Assembly (NCBI RefSeq): GCF_052324685.1
Contig: NC_135222.1
Coordinates: 8,877,373 to 8,941,372 of the forward strand
Length of the DNA: 64,000 bases
Direction: 5' to 3'
Source of the DNA: Brachyhypopomus gauderio
Taxonomy: Eukaryota > Chordata > Actinopteri > Gymnotiformes > Hypopomidae
Shown here: piece after piece, positions 57,489-64,000 of the stretch
Layout of the letters: each line of letters opens with the position of its first letter
How positions within the stretch are numbered: position 1 is the first letter of the stretch
Notes under the pieces: generated by a model
Seen by the model: the letters and a program-made list of their open reading frames with translations, nothing else
Databases searched by the model: none
What the model was told of the DNA's origin: nothing
Made by a program: the position numbers and the translations under genes

Positions 57489-60400
57489 AAAAGAACAAAA
57501 TACAGCTATTTCTTGCTACATTGGAAAACCAGGAATTATACTGTTAGTGCAGTCCTGTACTTTGTGGCTTTTTTTCATGGATTCTTTTTTGGAGATTTAT
57601 CCGAGATAGGTTTTGAGAGCTTGGGGCGTTATGCATAAATATGAACTTTTTTTAAACCAACTTGGGAAACCAGGCCGTTGCAGCCGGTTCAAAGCACACA
57701 TGGCCAAAATGGGGATTTTTTTCTTTCCCACGGTGTCTGTCTTCTGAAAGCTTCCTTTGCTCTCTGTGCATTTGGACACCATCACAAACAAAAACGACCG
57801 ATGGAATTCTCTTCTTGTCCTGATAACGTACATTTCTGCGCTGCTTCACAGCATCTTTCCGCATATATATTTTTTCTACCCGGTAACCTGAAGACAAGGA
57901 AGCAGCACCTGAAACGAGAAATAAGCCTAACCTAACATCTAGAGCCACAGCGGTTCTTTAAATCAACTGGGCGACGGGGTTCATCAGAGGACCAGGCTAC
58001 ATTGGCCTGGAGCTGCAGGCAGGAGCCGTGACCCTCTGAGCGCCTTCAAGCAGCCTCAAGTGCAGCTTTCCCCCGTGGGCTAAACGTGGCACACTTCCTC
58101 TCGTGTCTGTGTTTGGAATGCCTCCCTGCCCACCCTCCGCCCCTCCCTCCCTCTCCTCTCTTCATTCATTTGTGTTTTTTTTTCTCCTTTTGTTTTTTTT
58201 GTTTTTTTTCGAGGGGGGGGGGGGGGCTCAGCTGTCAGTCCAGTATGTGGAGAGCGTTGCATATTTTCAGACATCCTGTGGCCGCTGGTTTCATGTATGT
58301 GCTATTTTGCTGTTCTGAAACAGGAGGCTAAAGTTAGTGAAATTACAAGCAAATGTTTATTGGTTTCATTTCTAAAATAAATATGGAGGTCAAAGAGCTT
58401 GGCCTTTGACCAGAGAAAGAGCTTAAACACTTCCTCTGTGTAGGAATATAATTGTGTACAGTCAGGTAAGAGTCTTAAATCAAGGGGTTCATTAGATATA
58501 GTGACCATAGACGGCTTGTAAACCTCCATTTATTCCCATTGGCTAACTTTTTCTTTCTTAACTAAGGTTTATTTGTAAATAAAGGGGCAGCTTTATTAAT
58601 AGTGTTTAAAGGGAACACATGGAAGAGTTCACTTTTTCAGTGCTTGTTTAACAGATATTTTGGGTATCTTGAGTGCCTACCAACCCCCAAAGACAACACA
58701 GTCAGATTTTTGCAGGCTGCCTTTGTCCGAAAACATGAGCTAAAACAGTTGGCCTGTGGGGAGTGGAATAATTAGATTAAATTATATAATTTGATAATAT
58801 TCTAATGATGTATTACAAATTGGAATGTCACCCTCAGTCTTTGCATCTCAACCCATGGCTTGAGTGCTAAGGTGTGCCATATTTTTTTTCTCGCATATAC
58901 TCCACCCACTAGCCCCCTAAGGACTGAAGACCTGAATGGAAAAAGTTTACTTTTGATGGCAACATCCCAACTAAATGTGATGAAGCCTTTTGTGTGCTAG
59001 CTAGATAATTTTTGTCTGACTGCTTTTTCAACCTGGGACAGTGCAAAAAAAAAAAATGTTTCCTAAAACAATATCAAATTTGAGGTCTGCAGTCTCATCA
59101 TGTTGTTGCTTATTCCTTATGGCATTTCTACAAAAGCATGTCCCAGGCGTTTCATTAAGACCCCGGAGAGCTCTGTTAACTTGTAGAAATTGAAAATAAT
59201 GGGTCGCATTTCGGGAGTGTTGAGATGCATCCTAGCCATGCAGTTACCAAACTCGATTTTTGAATGGTCTATGTAGAGCTTCATCCACATTTACCGAGTA
59301 GGTTTGAAGGCCAGTCCTCCAGGCATCCTTGGTGCATTGTGCTCCATGTGCACTTGAGTGATTCAGGCCAAGTCCTTCCTTCAGGTGAACCTGCTGTTAA
59401 TCTGCAGGCATTCCATCACGGTGCATCACCATTCTTCTGGTAACCAGAGTGTAGGCACTTTCTTGTCTATCGCTTGCATCTGTCTGCCTCTTCTTTCCCT
59501 GTATGACTGTACGCTTCAGATTAGGGTACCCAGAACCCAGATTTCGACACATCTGACAACACTGCAGAAGCCTTCTGCATTCTAAAGAAATGTTGACTGG
59601 GCAGAGAGGGCCTGTTGATCAGTAGTACTGATAATTGGTGCTCTGTTCAAAAGTAGAATTGATAAGTGCAGCTGTTGAGGTGGTTGAGGGCCTGTTTTTT
59701 CTGACAATATTGGTTCATGGCTTTCCTGAACTAAAATGAGGATGTTGGGGATCTTCTGAAAGTCACAGAATACATCATGTACCACATAGTATACACCCAG
59801 CGGCAAATACCTTAATGGGAAGTGATTATAAAGATTGGCCTGCTTAATTCCAAAAGTATTTTTGACTTTTGAATCATAGAAATAGTGCAATTTATCAAAA
59901 TACCCACAAACACTAAACTGGAATGCCTAGTGGTTAATAGGAAGTGAACTTTTTTAAGAACTAATATAAGTATTGGGACCTAATAAGAAAATCATTACTG
60001 TAGTGAATTTCATTATAGAGAAATTAAAATAACACACAATTTTTCTGCTAATGTGAATTTTGTATATGAAAGTTTAGAAACGTATTGGGGAAAAATGGCT
60101 ATAATGGTAATGCAGTAGTAATTGTATAATAAAGATTAAAAGACAATGAATATTGGTCCATGGTCTTTAAATATTGATTGTGGTTAGTTAAAGTGAAGTG
60201 AAGACTCTGACGGCCAAAACAACCAAAATATCTGAGGGAATCCTATTAATATAGTTCTTATTGGTCTTCTTTCCAAAGAAATGCCTCATGCAGCATTCTT
60301 CGGTCTTGAAAGCTGTTCTGTGGTGTAATACGCTAAAATATTAGTCCAATTTGTGCTCTACAACTATTGAAGTATAAACATTCCCATACATCTCATTTAT

Positions 60401-62315
60401 CTTTTCATGTGGAGATTGTGGAGTGACCCTTGAACAAATAAGAATAGATGGACTTCTTACTTGGGCAATAAAATGAAAGCAGTTGTCTTCTCACCCGTGT
60501 CATTTAATGTTTGGAGAGTCGTGTCTCTTGGCGCTTCTGTTTTAACTCATTTTTGAGTGATGCTAAACAAGTTAGAAGTGTTAGTTGTGAATAATAAAAC
60601 TGTTTATGCAAATATAGTAATGGTGGGGGGGTGCACATTCACATTCTGAAAGTTTCAGGGGGAAAAACTTCTAGCAGTTGAAGACTGGGCCAATTATTTT
60701 TGATACTTCTATTTGTACTGAAGTATTTGCATGTGTTTATACTTAAAATAATGCAGAGCAATCTATATTTATTTGTGCTACACCTTTTTACACCACTGTA
60801 TATTACACAGCTCTAGAAAGAACATGGAAGTCTCCAAACTGGTTTCCTCAAACTAAGTGACACAGCAGCCTAATTCCAGTGCTAAACCAGACTTTCAGCT
60901 GTGCCCTGAGATATCCGAAACCAGGCTTGGCTGTGAACTTTTTCAGGGAAGGATGGATGGCTAGGTTTCTACCCACCATGGATATTAAATGGTGAAGGCA
61001 GGGTCCTGTCACAGGCTTGTCTAGAGAGGCTCTGCTTTTAAATGTGGAACAACCAGGTAGCTTAGATGCCTTAACATTAGATTCCAGAAGTTCTTAGTCA
61101 GCACAGCAGTTAAAGGCTTGTTCACTGCATTTTTTCGAAGTGGTTATGTGACGTGTAGTCTAATTTGGTATTAAGTTGGTCAAACCCATATTCAAAGTAG
61201 GGTTTAAAATGACTGGGCAGTCCATTTCCACTGTTAAACCTGAATTTCAGCTGTGCCTTGTGACGTCTGAGACCAAAGTTGCCCGAGGATCCAGCTGGCT
61301 GGAATCTTCCTCTGAAGATCTTTTCAGCCCGAGGTTCTTGGTTGTCACAATTGTGAAGGCTTATCTGCTACTTCATTTCTGGGTGGTTATGTGACAAGTA
61401 GCTCAGGTTGGTATTTTTGCCACGGGCAAGATTCAGAATACGAGATTGCCATAGTCGGGTAAGGTCTTTGTTTTTTTTTTTTCTGGTTTTGAACATACCA
61501 GTGTAGTTCCCGTCTTTCATGCTACTTGGCACAAGCCTCCAATCCTACAACTTGAGCTTAGTTGCAAGCAAAAAAGCCGGATGAATTTTTCAATGCTTTT
61601 ACTATCTCTTCGTATTCACTAGATAAGAGGTTGCTCTCTTATTGCAGTGAAATCCCTGAAGTAAAGGCTTCCATTGAACATTTAAGAATGCAGTACTAGC
61701 AGTGGTGGAGACTATCTGCTAAAAAACATCTGTGATGCCAGTGTTTGGTGCTACTGTACAGGGCGGGTCTTCCTCTTTAATCAGCTTCTCGCACAGCAGG
61801 GCGGGATTACGGCGTGCTGGTTGGGGGCGAGCGCATGGCATTTGAACGCCACGCACATCCGTATCAGGGTTGGGGGGAGGGGGGGGACATGCTCGACTCT
61901 TTGCCAACAGGCGGACCTTCCAGAGTGCAGCTAACGAGTATCGGCAGCCTCTGCTGTTTCCCTTCCCAGCTCTCCTGCTGCCAAATCCAAGCACGCTCTC
62001 TCGCATCTCTCTCTCTCTCTCGTCCAAACAAGAGGCCCTTTGTGGCTCTGCTATACTGCTCCATTTACTCGACTGTACCTCAGTTCGGTGTGTTTTCACT
62101 AAAGATTTCTTGACTTTTTGTGTGTCCGTGTTCACGGCGTGTACCCTGCTCCGCATGCTGATTCATACACGTCACGGTTGAGTTTTTCCTGTTCTTGCGG
62201 GAACCTCTTGAGTGCAGGACAGAGAGGGGGACCCTCAAAACATCTCCGCAGCACTGCTGTGCCAGGCTCCCTGGTAGAAAATGGCCAGTGATTCTGTGAT
62301 TGCTTTTGCCTTCAG

Positions 62316-62413
62316 CTCCAGACCTATGAACTACGTGCTCAGAGGGACACGTTGCAGGAGATTGAGTTTCAGAAGAAACAGAATCAACTTCCCAGCTTCA
62401 GCAGCAGGGCAAG
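62316..62413 (+). CDS. Orphan exon-like segment in chsy1 intron 2
   Basis: 98 bases between a good acceptor (TGCCTTCAG) and donor (AAG|GTGAAT) read openly as LQTYELRAQRDTLQEIEFQK then KQNQLPSFSSRA. The composition looks coding (charged, coiled-coil-like). I do not recognise the family. It could be a cassette exon of chsy1 (phase 0 entry, shifting the frame afterward), an exon of an overlapping gene, or a relic. Confidence 0.3.
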
Positions 62414-62726
62414 GTGAATAAACCCTGGAGTGACTACAATGACCTTGGCTATGCAGTATTCGTAAATGGTTACGATCATGTGTTGTGGCTCTATGAATGC
62501 ACTGATGGATTTCAATATTTGTAAGGCATCGAGTGTTTCACTAAGTGCTGAGGGCCCATTGGTTCAGGCTATGGTCCATTACACACCATTAACACTGACG
62601 CTTAACACAAGCTCATAAATTACAAAGAGATTTCCCGTTCTAAATGCCGCAGTATCTTTAGGAAAGTAAGAATATTTCTTATAAATAAACATGCTTGTTT
62701 GTTTATATAAACATTTTGTGTCTGTT

Positions 62727-62750
62727 TGTGTGTGTGTGTGTGTGTGTGCG
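62727..62750 (+). repeat. (TG)n microsatellite
   Basis: TG run immediately before the small hAT-like element. Confidence 0.8.
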
Positions 62751-62759
62751 CCTATATAT

Positions 62760-63016
62760 CAGGGGTACTCAAATAGGAATGATGACGGGCCACATTTTAT
62801 TTTTTCAATCACTGAAGGGGCCGGTTACGTGGGGTGGCGAATGCATTTGGGCGTCTGCTACCTTTTTGTTGTTGCCATCAAGGCAATCCCCGGCATCGTC
62901 TTGAGATTGCGGTGCGTGATTTCAAAATAAGAGCGGATAGCGCGATTGAAAAAAAAATATTCCTAAAAAAAAACACTTTTCAAAACGGCTTGCGGGCCGC
63001 TATTTGAGTATGGGGG
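62760..63016. mobile_element. Small hAT-like MITE, 257 bp, 8-bp TSD CTATATAT
   Basis: The left end CAGGGGTACTCAAATAGG and right part GGCCGCTATTTGAGTA share an inverted core ACTCAAATA. Exact CTATATAT flanks both sides (62752-62759, 63017-63024). The subterminal GGGCCACATTTTATTT and GCGGGCCGCTATTTGAG match a common fish hAT family. The last bases of the right end deviate from the left. Confidence 0.65.
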
Positions 63017-63443
63017 CTATATATGGTAATAAAATAAAATTGGTCCATGTGTATAAAGGTTCATCGTCTGTGCAAGCAAAGTGCTTCTGAATTAGTGGGA
63101 GGAGGTATGACTGTGTAAATGGAAAAAGTGGATGTTTAAATCATGAGATGTAATCCGCTTTATACTGAAGAAAAGAGAGCTTGCTGATTGGTTTGTTGAA
63201 TGCCTTTGGACCACCAGGATTAAGGATTTGCCGTTTCCAGTGTGAAGGCCTTTTAATACTAATGGACAATGTACCAATGACACATCTGTTTGCATAGCCA
63301 GTTGTTGCCTAAATTAAGAACCTCATAGAAAACGAGCTTATCTTCACTCTTGAAACTTCTAACAATTGTCAATGCCTAATGTATGTGTGCATGTGTATGT
63401 TTTATACATATATAGATTGCTGTACTCCTGCCTGTATGTCTAC

Positions 63444-63446
<3 letters not shown>

Positions 63447-63482
<36 letters not shown>
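63447..63482 (+). repeat. (CT)n microsatellite
   Basis: CT dinucleotide run. Confidence 0.85.
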
Positions 63483-63487
<5 letters not shown>

Positions 63488-64000
63488 GACACAAACAATA
63501 CTCATTCCTTGCAAAAGATGCTTAACTTTGGACCATGCAAATGTTGGCTGGGGGGCCTCAATCTCTCCTAGGCAGCTTAGGGGCCAAAAGTCCCCCCACC
63601 ACCACCACTCCAAGCTTAATGTGTCTGTACCCTGCTGGAATGCAGAGGGGAAATGACTGGCCAACGTTTAGCTGCTTATGGTCGCTTCTGTGGTCTGGAG
63701 TTCTCCTTCCCTACACACATTCACACTCACTGCTACTCTTAACACGTAGGTAATGTCTATCTTTTCCTGTAAGACCCGCCCTCCTTGGATACCAGCTACC
63801 TCAAATTCATGAGCCAGCTACATCGCCTTCCATTTTAAAAGGCTTGTAGCCAAACCTGGAGACTTCTTAATTTAACTTGGCAGTCCTTGCCGCCCCTTCT
63901 AGTAGATGTCTCCACAGACCTGGGAACTAATATGGTCAAGAACACCGTACAGTTACGTACTCCAAATGTACTGCATCCATTTGAGCTGCTTCATACAATC

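Larger units (their letters stand above)
53958..64000 (+). other. chsy1: chsy1 intron 2 (continues beyond window)
   Basis: About 10 kb with no recognised coding exon of chsy1. It holds simple repeats (poly-C 54329-54352, long CT tract 57396-57484, poly-G 58213-58226, CT tract 63447-63482), one small hAT-like element and one orphan exon-like segment at 62316. Confidence 0.7.

Noticed and set aside
57384..57638. ORF rich in Ser-Leu repeats
   Set aside because: Translation of the long CT microsatellite.

Overview
The window is teleost fish nuclear DNA. It carries four intron-containing vertebrate genes, all on the + strand: the 3' end of pcsk6, complete snrpa1, complete selenos, and the first two coding exons of chsy1. 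Human chromosome 15q26.3 has the same order and relative orientation, so this is a conserved syntenic block. The repeats point to fish: a Rex3-like LINE with a (GATG)n tail, Tc1, PIF/Harbinger, many hAT elements, tRNA-headed SINEs with an L2-like tail, and a fish Ty3/gypsy element.

Layout. 1-7820: six exons of the pcsk6 cysteine-rich region and PLAC-like C-terminus. 8.1-10.8 kb: plain spacer with a 36-bp minisatellite. 10.8-41.9 kb: about 31 kb of nested mobile elements and gene debris between pcsk6 and snrpa1. This part holds a solo LTR, several hAT elements, an L1 fragment, a full gypsy element with a hAT inside it, a Harbinger / Rex3 / Harbinger-MITE / Tc1 tower, a dead intron-containing DYRK4-like kinase on the - strand, and a 3.9 kb Harbinger element carrying both of its genes. 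42.1-45.8 kb: snrpa1 (9 coding exons, 298 aa). 47.7-49.4 kb: selenos (6 exons, 189 aa) with an in-frame UGA for selenocysteine and a SECIS candidate in the 3' UTR. 51.3-64 kb: chsy1 promoter region, exons 1 and 2, and the start of a long intron 2; later exons lie outside the window.

The four host genes do unrelated jobs (secretory proprotein processing, U2 snRNP assembly, ER-associated degradation, chondroitin sulfate polymerisation); they are neighbours by ancient synteny, not an operon. The most informative part is the mobile-element archaeology. Many insertions can be proved from exact target-site duplications, and several are nested, which gives a relative time order. No clear novel defence or metabolic system was seen. 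The best leads are the kinase pseudogene, two long fold-back sequences, and two orphan exon-like segments.
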